Assembly (NCBI GenBank): GCA_033060915.1
Contig: CM065392.1
Location: 10,645,501-10,709,500, forward strand
Direction of reading: 5' to 3'
Source of the DNA: Euryodendron excelsum
Taxonomy: Eukaryota > Streptophyta > Magnoliopsida > Ericales > Pentaphylacaceae
Length of the DNA: 64,000 bases
The notes beneath the pieces are model-generated. The model saw nothing but the letters and a program-made list of their open reading frames with translations. It did not search any database and had not been told where the DNA came from. Both the position numbers and the translations under genes were made by a program. Every line of letters starts with the position of its first letter. The first letter of the stretch is position 1. This document shows positions 11,136 to 26,400 of the stretch, piece after piece.

Positions 11136-11497
11136 CTAAAATAAATAGTTGGGTTAAAGATGCTCTTATTATAAAACTAAGATGGCGTTTAGAGCTTTTT
11201 GAATTAACAAATTTATAAATTTTGAACTACACTAAATTAAATTGGAAATGAAATATTTTAATTTGCTCAATTGTATCGGCCCAAGATAAATAGTTTTAAA
11301 AGCTTTTGAATAATATGAAGGAAAGAAAGTGGTACTTTCTGTATTTTCTCCTATTTTTGAGTAATAACAGGCTGTAAAATGGCAACTGTGTTTTAGTCAG
11401 TAGAAACTAACGTTTCTCTACGTAACAAAATATCTGCCCAACCAAACAACCCCGCGGGCCGTTTCTCGCTTTCCGTCTCTCTTTCATTTTCTCTCTC
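11136..11497. other. Upstream region of the cystathionine beta-lyase gene
   Basis: No coding frame. A CCCCGCGGGCC GC-rich patch at 11450-11460 and a C/T-rich stretch lead into the TATA box. It probably holds the promoter-proximal region of the downstream gene. Confidence 0.45.
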
Positions 11498-11504
11498 TAT
11501 ATAA
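11498..11504 (+). promoter_or_regulatory. Putative TATA box of cystathionine beta-lyase
   Basis: TATATAA follows a CT-rich stretch and lies about 100 bp before the ATG at 11602. A transcription start about 30 bp downstream would give a leader of roughly 70 bp. Confidence 0.5.
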
Positions 11505-11601
11505 TGTATGGCAAATATGATGGTGATCGCTGTTAGACTGTTTCGCCCACCTCAACCCTACTATACAAGTCAAAACCCTAGTCGTTGTTTTCCCTCCCGC
11601 G

Positions 11602-14600
11602 ATGGTTTCTTCTTTGTCGCTCACAAGGTTCTGTTCTTCTCTCCCAGCTGATCTCAAAGAGCATGTAAGCCTGTCTCTCATATACACTCACGCATACATC
11701 TATACATACTGTCATCTGCCGGTTGGTTTCTATTATAATGTGGGAAAAAAAAAGGAAAGAAATGATAATTTGACGTCAGAGTTTTTTCTTTTTGAAAATT
11801 GAATATTAAGACTAAGAAAATAGGAAAAATTCCCACTCAATAGAGTCCGGTACAGTTTTTTGGCTTATGGGATAACTAGGGTTTGCCTCCGATTCTAAAT
11901 TATGTTTTGATTTTTAGGGATTTATGAACGGGAGTTTTCCGGGGAATTTGGGGTGCAAAAGCGTGGAGTTTGCTAAGGGAAGTCCTTTATTGAATGTGAA
12001 AAAGTGTGAATTTGAGTTGAACTGCTTGGGAGACAAAGAGATGGATGTAAGCACATCGGCTTCAGCCGATATTGTTGCTGAATGCTTTGATGGTTTGTGT
12101 TGGGAACTTTCAAATAGTATAATGTGTAATTTGGGTTGTACTGATAATTATAAGTGTTGATATGTTTAAATGATTATTGCAGAAATGGAGGTTAAGGAGA
12201 AAGGGCCGAGTATTTCCACGATATTGTTGAATTTTGGGAATACGTTTGATCCTTATGACGCGTTGAGTACACCTTTATATCAAACAGCAACATTCAAGCA
12301 GGTAGGTTTAGTTGCCAATCTCACATGCTCTAAATTTTGATGGCTGAGTCTGATGTGTTTAAGTTACTGTAAGATGCGAAGCAAGTATTATTGATGTATA
12401 TATGCGTGTTTATGTACAAAATGGCGCTGGGACGTTAAATAATCTGGAAGTTTTTGAGCATTGCTTTTGTTAGCGGTTGATTTAGTGACGTAAAGCAAAG
12501 TTTTAGTCTTGTGAGATCTACTACTTCGTAATTGATTTGGATATAGACTCCTGCATGCATACACATATATACAATGTAAGTTATGCAATATATTCAATGT
12601 AACTGCTGCTATGTGCTTTGTCACGCTCCGTAACCTGGCTTATGCGGATTTACGGTACATAACCGGCCAGTAGCAAGGCTATCCAAGGCTGTATTACATA
12701 AATTGGTTCAACACCTATGCATAATCATCTAAAATGATACATAATTGCGAAAATAGAATTTTTATAGCTTAAAACATAACTTGTGTCATACATGGCAGAG
12801 CTGTACCTAATCCAAAATATAAACGTACATATGGACCTATTTGAGGTTGCCATTATTTCTAATATTACAAAACATTTGGGTCTAACCCAAATACACATAA
12901 CATAACATAGGCCTGTGGACTATAGCTCAAAATTCACGTATGACCTCCTCTTAGGGCCTCCCGGATTGGCTACCTGAAAATGTTTGAAAAAAAATAAGCT
13001 AATGCTCAGTGAATAACAATGATGCATGAGCGTGAAAATACCATGGAGTAATATTTATTTTTAATGTATAAAATAATAGATAAACATTTAAGCATATAGA
13101 TCATTAACTTAAAAATGTGCTAAGCGTAGGCTTGAAATCTTGTATATCATAGGCATCATATTAACACATTCTATTGTTTCAAAATATAATATCATAAGAG
13201 AGAGATACAACGTATCTTGTTCTTGATAAAGTATAGCATAGCTTGTCATAAACATTTGAACATATCTTGGTTCTTGTTCTAAAAGCATAAGTGTGCTATA
13301 ACTTGACATATGAGATGGGCTCTATAGTAACCCTCTTAGGTCATGCATAGGCTGTTTAGGCTAAGGGACGTCTTCTAACATGTCGATAGTTTATTTCACG
13401 TCCCCTACTGTAGGACTATCGGGTGAGTTTAAGGACTTGCTACGAAAAGACCTCAAGTTGACACCATACATTGAAAATCTTGCATCTCTTTCATGTAAAC
13501 ATTCTAGTCCATAAGTTTCGATTCATAGCATAAGTATAACTTGCATATATTTAAAAGTATGACATTTATAATTGAGCATAAATATTAATGCAATGAAATC
13601 ATATGAAAAATATTGCGTGAAATGTAACTGGACTTAAAACATTTGGAAAGTAATAGGGTTTTAGTCATGGCATATCGTTACTCACCTCTATCCTTGAGGA
13701 TTGATGCTAAACAAAGGTGTTCCTACACATAGAGTACATAGAAGCATCAAACACAAGACCCCAATGCAAAGCAAGAATCATAAAAGTTGAGGTATGAAAC
13801 ATTAATCCCTCAACACCGGTTCATTCAATGCATCTCATTTCTATCAGAAAAATGAGACTGCATTCTAGGTCAATTTCACTTGAAATTAGGCTTAAAGACC
13901 TTTAATTTGATAGGTTATGGGTCGAAAACACGTTTTGAATGAAGAAGTTATGTCTAATAGAAAATGGACTAAAATTCTGAAAAACAATGTTGCGGATAGA
14001 AATTTTGAATAAACTTTAAACTTTAATATCTCACAATCTATAAGAAATTAGAGTACAAACTTTATATGGGTAGAAAGGTCTATGAGTCTACTTTTTAATG
14101 CTTCAAACGGTGCATAAATTCGAGTTTTTTAGAGCAAGTTATGCCCATTTTATTAAAGAGTGTTGGAGCTGTGACCCAAGACCGCGCTAGAGCAGGCTGG
14201 AGGGTGCTAGAGCGCTCCAAACCAGATGACCTCGCTCTCAAGCGGGCTTAACCTCGCTCTAGTGCACTCCTTTAGGCAGTAACACACGAAAATGGGTTTT
14301 TCTCACCCCACACTCAACCAAACCTCCCCCAAACTCTCCCAAACTTTCTCAATGCTTATAGGGTTCAGAGATTGACCCAAGATGATTACAATAACTCAAA
14401 ATGGGGCAAAATAAATAAGCCAAACAAAGGGATCTAGGATTTGAAATCTCAAACCCAATATGCACAAATTTAGGAGTTTTCAAGCCCCAACTCCCAATCC
14501 ATCTATGGAATATTATGAACTCTCAAAATCCAACTAATTGGGAGTCAAAGGAGTCAATAAACACAATTACAACACACATACACACCAGCATATACAAGGT

Positions 14601-15041
14601 TTGGAGTTCATACATTTCTCTCTTAAGTTTTCTAAGCTCCAACAATAGCTTCCAAGCTTGTGTTGAGCTCTTCAACCTCTTCTTCTTTCGCTTCTCTTCT
14701 TCCTCTTCGTGTTCTCCTCTTCTTCCGAAAATAGAGAGTGTGTGTGTGTGTTACGGGTGTGAGGGTTAATAGGAGATACACATGGGAATTAATCCCATGT
14801 GTCTCACACTAGGAACATATGTTACAACATACATTACTATTGGTTATTTTGATCCAAAGGCACATTAAAATAATATGAAATTTAGAAAATTCTCATTAAT
14901 TTAAATAATAAAGGTTCGGGATATTACATGCCTAACTTCCACTAAAAAAAGAAAAATGTTTTTCTAGGATTTTGAACTAAGAAAAGAAAAGAAAAGAAAG
15001 GGAATATATGGAAAGAAATGAAAATTTCTAAGAGATATAGT

Positions 15042-15097
<56 letters not shown>

Positions 15098-15830
15098 GGT
15101 TGGGGTTACAACTACAGTTGAAGGTGGACTCGGATAAGACACGGATCAAGGCTGTAACTATGCAAAAGTTAGATTTTAGGACTGCTTTATGCGAAATCCA
15201 GAAAGCAAGGTTCGAATTCCACGAGCTATGGGGCTAAAAACCAAGACCTAAGAACTAGTAAAGTAAGGCTACAGCGAAACACCAAAATATGAAATGTCAA
15301 TTTCTCGAAACCCACCCCAAAACAAAGATTACAATCCTATTTATAGGTAGTTAAGGAGGTTACTTTATAGTGAAGTGCCTAGGAATAGGATAACTACAAA
15401 ATAACAAAAAAGCGACAAGTGATAAACATGCAACCACTCAAATAACAAGCTAATACATGGCCTACATGCAACCATTCAACAAGAAGTGGCACATGGTTTT
15501 ACATGCAACCACCTATTGATATGTCCTACATGCAACCACATATTGATGAGCCCTACATGAAGTGACTATACCAAGAAGTATGTGACAAGCTGCCACTTTG
15601 ATGCCAAATTGCTCACAAGTAGCTTACAAGCACCCACCACCAAATGAGGTTACCTCACAACTAAGTAAACTAACAAACATATGCCTAATGAAAAGAATCC
15701 TAAAGTACATCTAAACCTCAATCCAAAAATACTAAATCATACAATTCAAAAAATCTAACTTCTTAAACTCTTTTATTAAAGCTTGATGGTGTGCCTTTCG
15801 TTCTTAAGAGTTGGTCCTCAATCTTCATTG

Positions 15831-15916
<86 letters not shown>

Positions 15917-18900
15917 GGGACGTAAGAGATTGGATAAAGTATAATAGGGAATAATTAAGGGAAGAGAAAGAAGAAAGATGAAACAAGGAGAGGGACAAGT
16001 GTCCTTAATACAGTAGCTCATTTTAAAACCATAGCACCCGTAAAAATGTGAAAATATTGCATGATTTCTTTAATAACTCATGGTAAGACCGATAAATCAA
16101 TCTATTAATTAAAAATGCATCTTCTTATGGGTGCCATGTCAATTTAGTTGCATTTATTTGCCAAAATTTAATTGTCAATATCTCTCAAATGGAGGCAGAA
16201 TAGCTCTTGTAAAGTGTATTTTATCTAGCTTTCCTACTTATTCTATGTTTCTGTTTATTATTCATGGGTATGTTGGTGGCAGATTGGAGAAAATTTAGCA
16301 TAACATCCTTTGTGGGGTCTCGGGAATGAGTTCAAATATCTTCTAGTTAATTGGAATTTTCCATGCCCTCCTTTATAGGATGGTGACTTGGGCATCAGGC
16401 AGTAAATATAGTTATGAGGTTGGTGGTTGGACCTCTAAAGGAAATTAGGGATCTTTTTTTTTTTTTGGTTGGTAAGAGTTTGTTTTACTAGGGGAAGGGG
16501 GAGAGGTTGCTGGGGTTTGAACCCCAGATCATGAGCTTGGCTGTACAAAGCCCCAACCATTGAGGCAAAGCCACTTGCTCAAGGAAATTATCGGTATCAT
16601 GGGGTTGGGTAGGTTTATTGAAGGCGATTAGGAGAGGATAACCAAAGTTCTTTTAAGTTTGTTAGGTTCCTGATCGATGATGGGTTGTAGTTTATGGCAG
16701 GGTGTGTGGTGCTAAGACACCCCTTTCTCGGAGGCAAGATTTATATTTTATTATGGTAATAAGAATATTGTTGGTAGCATATTTTTTGAGGATTACTATG
16801 AGGAATTAGTTCAGAGCCTCCATTCATTCAGGTAGTTTAAGATTTGGAATTGGAGGTGATTGATGAGTTTTTCTAGCTTTGTACAATTGGGAAATTGAAA
16901 TATGATGCTTTGGAAAGGAAAAAATGGACAATTCTCGATTAAATCTTTCTGTGAAGTGCTTATAGATTGCATGGATAGTCATTTCCAATGGATGAGTATT
17001 TGGAAGGTGGGGGCCTACTATGGTGTCTCTCGTCATATGGATGGCAACCTTGGATAGCATCCTCACTGTTGAGAATTTGGGATAGAGGGGGTAAGAATTT
17101 CCCAATTGGTGTTGTATGTGACGTAGGGCAGAGGAATCGGAATCCACAAACCACCACCTTTTACATTGCAATTTAGGAGAGAGCTATTGAATTTACACTC
17201 TAATTTTGGAATTTTTTTGGGTCACGCAGGCGACAATGCATCATTTTGTATGAATCTTGGGGGGGAGGATGCTGTTTGAAAAGGCTAAAATAGGCCGATG
17301 GTGGCACCTATGTGCTTGTTGTGGTGCATTTGAAGGGAGTGGAAAAAGCACCTTTTAGGGATAGTTATACTGTGTAGAGATTTAAATAAGCTTTATTTCA
17401 TGTTTTTCATTTTTAGCTTTCAAGGAATTTTTATATGATTCCTCTGTTGCTTTTATTAAGATTATGGGTAAGCGTAGTTTTATTGATGGTTATTACTTTT
17501 GCTATGTAAACATCTATTGTGCAAAGGTTTGCAGCTCTTTAATTAAAAAATAAATAAAAAGGTTGCACCTCTTTAAATATATATGCCTCTTGTCAAAAAA
17601 AAAAGAAAGACTAAAAAACAAAATTTTCTTGGAAAGAGTTAGTGATTGTGGAAATATTAACAGAGTATTGAAAAGGAAGTGTTATAGGCATTGTTCAAAT
17701 ATATATGCTGTATACAGATTGATAAAATACCGTTACGATAACATATTAGTCTCTTTCAGCCGATACGACCATTATTGGCATCGATACAACTGAAACAGCC
17801 TTTCAGTACCAAAATTCATTATTTGATAATTTTTATTTATTGTTTTTCTCCTATTTTTTCTGTGAGATGTTTTATCTCCTAAAATTTAGTCTGTTTGGTA
17901 AATGTTTTTTGTTTTTTTGAAAAAAAAAAAAAAAAAAAAAAAACACTAAAATGGGTGTGTTCTCTGTTTCTAAAACATTGGTCTGGCATTGTTAGCAAAA
18001 CGGCAACCTACAAATGCCACCAGATCATAAAAAACAAAAAACAAAAACACACACCTATGTGCCACAATAAAAAACAAAAATTGACAGCACTTCCAAACGG
18101 ACACTTAGTTTTTTAGTTGTCAAATGGCACTGTAATCGTGAAATTTTTGTAATTTTCGCAAAATAACAAAATTTGATTTGATAAATAATTAAGTATTTAA
18201 TTTTCTTTTCATGGTATGTGAATAGTTTTATTGCTAAAAAATAGAGATTATACAATAAAGCTTAAGACACAATCCAGTACCTGTCTCTCAAGCAAGAAAA
18301 ATAAGTGCAAAACAACAAAAGCTTAGCATAAAAAATCAATCTCTTGGAGCCCAAGAGTTTGGGCAAAACCAAATATGATTAAAGGCTTAAGAAGTTTGGT
18401 GGGAAAAAAGATTGAGCACAATCGCGTAATGAAACAAGCATGCAGCGTAACTGGACTTCAAAGGCATTTCTATTGTCTGAAATTCACATAAATTAATATG
18501 GATAAACAATTCCTATCCAAGATCCTCCATGCCCCTTCTTTTTGGGTGTGACTATGAATCATTAATGAAAGAAAAATAAATTTTTGTATTTGCACATAAT
18601 GTATTAACCACTAGTATTGCTATATTATTTGTATTACAACTAAATACCAACAAATATTCAGTTATGTTTGCTTAATTTATGAGTTATCTAAGTGAAATTC
18701 TCTTAATAAATGAAATTGTCCGTTTTTTCCCCCTTAAAAGCAGCATAGAATTCAAGTATTTATAAAACATATTTTTAGGTACTACAATGTTGATTAGAAA
18801 CCATTACAACTGTATAAATTATGATAAATAAAATCAGAACATGCTTATCAATGAATTTTTTTGGTGTGTGCTAGTATTTGAAAAAAAATCATGAGTTCGG

Positions 18901-20383
18901 TTTCCAATTCCTGTTACACATTGGCCGATACTCCCTATACCTTTACATCCTGACTGTGACCGTCATGCAATCCATACCGCAATTTGAAACTATGAACCAA
19001 ACCCAAGTGTTTGTAGTGTGGGCGAAGAGAGAGGTTTAAAAAATTTATGAATGGGGTGTAGCTTTTATGTTAGTAATGTACTACGGACTTCCAAGAGCTT
19101 TTCCTTCGATTATCTATGTTTGTGCATTTCCCAAGAAGAAAAGTTTTAGCTTACTGGATTAATGACAGAGTGGTTTGTTTTCACGTCGTGGGCCACATGT
19201 TACATAAACATCTCCTTCTCTTTATCTCTCTGTCTCTCCATATGTTGGAAGGATCGTGCGTGTGCATGCTGCTACACATTCCACCTGAGATAATGAAATT
19301 TCAAAAGCTTATGTTTTATTATTCTCAAGATTGGGGAATGACTATTACACAGCTTTGTTGACTGCATTTGACTGCCTGTATTTCATCAGTGAGGGTGCGG
19401 ATGTAGCTAAAAAGGCTTTGAGGACTTCCCCCTGTATTATTATTATTACCAATGTTATTATTTTTATTTTGTGTGGTACTCTCATGGGCTATCACACATA
19501 TGCATGTAGATATTTATCTTGGCATCTTGTTAAAGTGGCATCTTCAATTTTGTATTTTTGCTTACCTTCTGTTTGTTTTCCACTGCTCTGCAGCCGTCAG
19601 CAACCGAAAATGGCCCTTATGATTATACTAGAAGTGGAAATCCTACTCGGGAAGTGTTAGAAAGGTCTGATTTTCTTGTTGCTGTGGATAAGACAAATGC
19701 TGTAACTTTATAAATGATAATTACTTGTGAAAAAAGAATAATCTGTATAGTTCCAGCTGTAAGAATTATTCTTTTTTTGGTGTTCTCAGCCTCCTGGCAA
19801 AGCTTGATAAAGCAGATCGAGCATTTTGCTTCACCAGTGGGATGGCTGCTTTGGCTGCTGTCACTCATCTTGTTGGAACTGGTGCTTTTTCACTCTGTTT
19901 TCCCTCTTTATTTGTGCATACATATGCTGGTCTATTTATGAATGTGTGTTATTGAGGACATTGTTTTTATATTATCTGGATTCAGTAGGGTTTCAAAGAA
20001 TGATCACATTCCCCAGTAGGGCTATTTTATAGCAATCTTGGGCTGGTTATGTCCATTGCTGTATTCCTTACAATCTTAGGAGCTGTAAAGAGTTTAAGAG
20101 TCCTTGCTAATTAAAGGTTTCATTCCTGGTTAGAACTTGTCCAAAATAAATGTCTCATCCGTGTTCTAGATTGTGCACTGACATACATGAGGGGGGAATT
20201 TTTCTTTGCCTTTAGTGTAAAAATCTGTTTTGTATGTTTTATTATTAATCGGTAACTGCACTATAACAGGTGAGGAAATAGTTGCTGGAGATGACATATA
20301 TGGTGGCTCTGATCGATTACTGTCACAAGTAATTCCCAAGACAGGAATTGTGGTTAAGTTAGTGTTGTTCTCTTCCTGTTTAC

Positions 20384-20457
<74 letters not shown>

Positions 20458-23400
20458 TTTTTCTATTATCATTAACTGCTAGTAGGAACTTGTATAATTA
20501 TGTTTATTACGTGCAGACGTGTGAATACAACTGATTTAGATGAAGTAGCATCTGCAATTGGTCAATGGACAAAGCTTGTGTGGCTGGAGAGCCCAACCAA
20601 TCCACGACAACAAATTTCTGATATTCGTGTAAGGCATCCTGACTGAAAATTACAAAATCATGATTATTTGCAACTGTTTTGTGTTTTTTTGCTGCCCAAA
20701 TAAATGGAGGAAGATGTGTTGACTTAAAAATATGCAGAGATGTGACGCCTGATAATTCAGAAATTGAGCATGTGAATGTACTAGGAGATTTGTGTTGTCA
20801 TTGTATATAATTCTCACTAATATAAGTACTGATCTTTCATAGATAGGAGGTGTGCAAGGTAGGGAGCTAGAAAGCGATCAATGTCCTACATAACATAGTT
20901 GTAGGCATCTACATGCATATGTGTGACAATTTTGCATAGCAAAATTCTGGGATTTCAAAAGGATTCTTTGCATTTGAGATGAATGAATATTATGTTTCCA
21001 AAATAGACATATAGTAATGGAATGTGTGACAAGCTGTTTCTTGTGTTTCTAAAGGATATTATCTGCTAGTATTACTGCCTATTAAATAATAAACATAATG
21101 CATTAGCAGGATTCAACTTTTCCTTGCAGCAGTCGAAAATAAAACAGACACCTTAAGATTCTTCAATTTTCATGTTTCATGGGTGTGGTTGTTTAGGTTC
21201 TCTGTTGCTTTATATGATGACCCCATGTATCATGAACATTTGCTAGATATGCATACTTCTATTTGCTTCTTGACAGTTCCCAACTTAAGGTCCCATTTGG
21301 TTCATGGGTTTGCTATTGGGCTGAAGGTGGTTCTGACTGATAATTTGCTATGCAGGTCTTTTTTTATTAGTTATCTGCCATAAAATTTGATCTTTAAAAA
21401 TTTATTCCTCGTAAGTCTTTAGAGCAGTCTTCTAATATGAGAGTAATTGTATTTTAGTTGGCAGAATTCACTTTGAAAGTTATGTTACATATGGAAACAT
21501 CTAAAGAGGTGCATTTATAACTTTATTTGCTAATATAGGTGCTAGGAAGTATGGACACACCGTTTAGGGTGCTGTTTGCATGTCGGACACATGTCCAACA
21601 AACGTACTACTCAAACACGTTGGGGCGGGTGCAATATTTTTATTAACATATATTTTTTTTCTGCGGACACGTCTCGGATACATTGGGGACACACATGTCC
21701 ATAGTTTGACACATTTTGGGACATGGTGGGGGTGTAATGTAATTATTGAAAATATTAAATGGAGTCTAATTTATAAATTTCTAAACTTTAAAACACCAAA
21801 ATATAAAATATCCAAATTCAAGTCATCTTGTTTTTGATGGTTTATTGATGTTACATTCGTATACATAACAAATAAAAATATATAGAAATATATTTTTTTG
21901 CCGTATTCTTGCTGTATTTGTATTCTCATTTTTTGAAAATGTTGTATCTCGTGTTCGTATCTGTGTCCTTATTTGTACCAGTGTCCATATTTGTGCTTCT
22001 TAGTAAAGGTGTAATGATTCTTTATTTGCGATTGATAATCTTTGCCATTTTTAACCTGCACAAAATCTCTCTCTCTCTCTCTCTCTCTCTCATGTGTGTG
22101 CATGTGAGCACAAGCATGCATTTCCTGATGATTTTATATACAAGGAAGGAGGGAATGTTCCATGATCTTTATAGAGTTAACAGTTCCTAGATACTTCCTG
22201 TCTTTCCAAGATTATGACCCTAATAAGAAGGTGCTAAATAGCTTACATTTTAATGTCAGTATACTTTTCCATGTCAACTTCATTTCAGAAAATAGCAGAC
22301 GTGGCTCATGCTCATGGTGCACTTTTGTTGGTGGATAACAGCATCATGTCCCCTGTATTGTCTCAACCCTTGGAGCTTGGTGCAGGTATTAAAATTATAT
22401 ACTAAAGATGTAAATTTGTGATTCTACAAGCTGCAAATCTCTCCTCAAAGCCTTGTTAATATTGATTACTTACTCTTTTTGCAGATATTGTGATGCACTC
22501 AGCTACTAAATTCATAGCTGGACATAGTGATGTCATGGCAGGCGTGCTTGCTGTAAAAGGGGAAAGGTTGTACCTCTTACTGTTTGGTAGCGTTTTTGTT
22601 TTATCTTTTCAAATTCTTGAAAAAAAATAAAATAAAACATATTTGCAAACTCTTTTCAATTTTTTTGATCTAAAAAGGAAACAATTTTCAAAAAGTTGAA
22701 CAAAATTTAAAACAGAAAAAAGGTGCCTTCATTTTTTTGTGTTTGTTTTTAAAACTAGTCTCCCTCCCTTCTCCTCCCCCCTCCATCCACTACCACCAAC
22801 ATCACCGCCACTGCAGCCGCCATCCACTGCCACCGCCCACCACCAACCGCCACCCACCAATATTAAATGGTATTTTGTAATGTAAAACTAAATAAAGAAC
22901 AAATAACAATCTTGGGGTTACCAAACATGTTTTCTATTTTTGTGTTTCTGAAAAAAAAAAAAAAAATGGACCATGAAAAACTGACCAAAAAAAATGGCTG
23001 AAAACTGGAAGTGTTACAAACTCCTGTATCAGCTTCTATTCTATATGCTTTTTCATGTGGCCCTTTTGTGGCTCGTGGTGTCGCATCTTTGATGATCCAA
23101 TTATGGTTGGGTACCATTTGATCCCCAAACTGCTCTGAACAGAACATGTGGCATTGCTGCTCAATGGTAGTTTCCAAATGATGGAGTTTTCATCTCTAGC
23201 TTCTTGGTTACTACTATATTCCTCCAATGACATGACGCATAAATGGAATGGATGAAAATTTCTGCATTTGCTTTGATTTGTCTTACAAATGATCACTCAT
23301 ACTCAATCTTCTTTTTCCTTATATTAATTGTCCTATTCTGTAATGATATCTAGATGGTCCATCTGTCTGCCCTTCATACTTTTAATTCAATTTTTAGAAG

Positions 23401-26400
23401 AATTTGTTATTTAGAGATACATGCATATATGAGCACACTTGCCCATTTATAAATGCAATGACACCATGTGTGTAATGTCTTGATGTATCTCTCTGAGTTA
23501 TCTTATTTATGAATTCAGGAATATTTTTTGGGCAAGTAATTAATTCAGGAATTCTATTGCTCTAACGCTGTGTTTGGATCCTGGAGGGAAAAGGAAAAGG
23601 AAAAGAAAAAGGAAAAGGGATGGGAATGAAATTACTCTTGCTTTTTGGTTCAAAGGGAAAGTAGCAAGTGAAAAAAAATAGAAAAGAAACAATAGTGAGG
23701 AAACCGTGTTCTTGCATTTCCCTTTACCTTCTTATTGATAAATGCCTATTCATTTCCTTCTTGTTTTCCCAATCTAACGAAACAATAGCATGAAATTTGG
23801 AATCTCATTTTCTGTTTCTTTTCCGTTCCCTTTTTATTTTCCCTCTATATATTTGGGATCCAAATACAGCATTAAAGTCTACTCTGCATAATGTCTTTTT
23901 TTTTTTTTCTCTGTGGGATCATGTCACCTATTACTTAAGAGTTCGTATTTTGTTTCCTTTTTATGTGTATCAGATTGGCAAAAGACTTGTATTTCCTACA
24001 AAATGCAGAAGGCTCTGGGCTAGCTCCATTTGATTGTTGGATTTGCTTACGTGGTATAAAGACCATGGCCTTACGTGTTGAGAAGCAACAGGTGATACTT
24101 TAAACATGTCCTAGGATACAATCTAAATGTAATTTTTTTTGGGCATCTTATTAATTTATCATGTCGCTGCCTCCAAGCGTCTTTTGGAACTCCTACACCC
24201 TTCTTATTGACTATAATGATAATATCAATATTTAATTACCAAGGCAAATTTGAGTACCACCATTTTGGTGAGAATCTAATGATAATTGATGCTATGAAGT
24301 GTTCAACTACAATAATTATTGTGCCTATTTTATATTTGTCCCGCTGGTATCAAATGGCACTTGTATTCGCTTGGTTTCTGTGGCGTAGTTGAATAAATTA
24401 ACAATGCCAATATTTTCAGGACAAGCTCTAAATGGCTATTATGGATATGTGTCTTTTCAGGTGCATTGCATGTGCTTTTTTGAAAGAATTATCAACTTAT
24501 GTTAACTCAGAACAAAATGTTTTGGCAATTATATGTTAGTCTATCAAAACTAAATGTGTATATCTAGAATGCATGTTAGGGGTGCTATAGCAAATAGTAC
24601 TGTTCAATGTTGATATTGATGGAAATGTTGAGACTGCACAATATGGAAACATCAAATGTTACATATATGTTGATGTTAATGTTGCTAGATTAGTTATCTT
24701 CCACCATGAGAAAAACTGAAAAGAACATATATTCTCTCTTTTTGCCATCCTTTTCTATTTTTGTTTTCCTTAAAGACAATTTGCATGAAACTTCATATAG
24801 TTTAATGTGGAAAATCAAGCAGTAACACCATTAAAATGTGGCTAGCAGTAATATTTGCTCGTCAGTTCTAGTGGCATATTCCTGTGATGTGTAAAATAAC
24901 TAGGGCTGTTCAAAAAACTGGCTGACCCGACCAACCCGACCCAACACCAAACCGACCCAAACCGATCACCCTATGGGTAGATAATAGGTGGATTTCGACC
25001 AACCCGACATTTTTTTACGCTAAAATTTGGTTTTCTCAACCAACCCGAATCTAACCCAAAACGGGCCAACCAGATCACCCATTGGGTCGAAAGCGGTTCC
25101 AAAAACTTTCAACCTGATCTTTTTGGTTCGGGTGACGGGTGACTACCCTACCCAACCCAACCCGTGAACACCTCTAAAAATAACAATTGATGTATGTTGT
25201 TTATATGATCCTTGTGCAATAGATGCAGAATAAGATATGACCTAAAATGACAGTATCAAATCTGAACTCTTCATATTGGGACAAAATGTAATTCTAACTA
25301 GGCCATACATTTAGATATAAAAGATCAAATTTTCTCAATACATCTAAATAAAATTGGTAATGTTAGCAGCAGCACTTATGCTAAGAAATGATAGAACTAT
25401 AGTTAGGCCAATTTGGCTGGGGGGTTTGTTCTGGTGTGAAGTTCCTAATTTGTCCTTTTTTGCTATGTCCATCTGTTATTTTTAGTTTAAAGGTGTTTGG
25501 AAGTCATCTTCTCTGGCTTTTGTTGCCTATTGAGGTTGCAAAACATAAATATGTGAAGTGTTTGTTTGTTTGTTTGAAGTTGTTTATTTATTTATTTAGA
25601 TATGTTGTACATGTGAGTGCCGGTGTTTATCATGATGCTTGTCTTTATTGAAATGAATGCTTTGGCATCTTTGGCAGGAGAATGCACAGAAGGTTGCTGA
25701 GTTTCTCTCCTCCCATCCCAAAGTGAAGAAAGTTAATTATGCTGGCCTTCCTGATCATCCTGGCCGCTCTTTACACTATTCCCAGGTAACTAGCATTGGA
25801 TGGAACTCATGAGATTAATATTGCAGGACCAAATGGCCCTCTTCCTCTCTCATTCTTTTCTTTCTAATTACTCTTATGGTTCATTTTTTTACAGGCAAAA
25901 GGTGCTGGATCCGTGCTCAGTTTTCTGACAGGGTCAATTGCACTCTCTAAGCACATTGTCGAGACTACCAAGTATTTCAGCATAACTGTCAGTTTTGGTA
26001 ATGATTCTTCCCACTCAAGTCTGGACATATCTACCAATATTCTCTTTTGTCTGAAGGAAATTTTTATCTTCTAAGGTTTTTCAAGCTATAAACTTGGTTA
26101 GGGACAATGGTGATGTCATGCTTCTGTATAATACGACATTATAATTTTTGAATAATATAACATTACATTCATAATGACATTGGAATTCTGAACATAAATT
26201 GCTGGGCAATGTTTTGACTCAGATTATCTTTTGCGTAGTTTGCCAAATTGCCTACTCTGTTGAGGACTGGTTTTAGAATGTTAGGACAATATAAACTTTA
26301 ACGTCCAAATAAATCAGAGGAATGACTTGTCTTTTTTGATAAGTAAATCCAATGAATGAAATATGAAATGTGTAAACATTGTAATGTTCTTTCTCTTGGC

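Noticed and set aside
15096..15140. Leucine/serine-rich frames on the minus strand at 14942-15149
   Set aside because: They translate the GA microsatellite.
16824..17171. 115-codon minus-strand open frame
   Set aside because: Antisense shadow of the plus-strand LINE zf-RVT relic.
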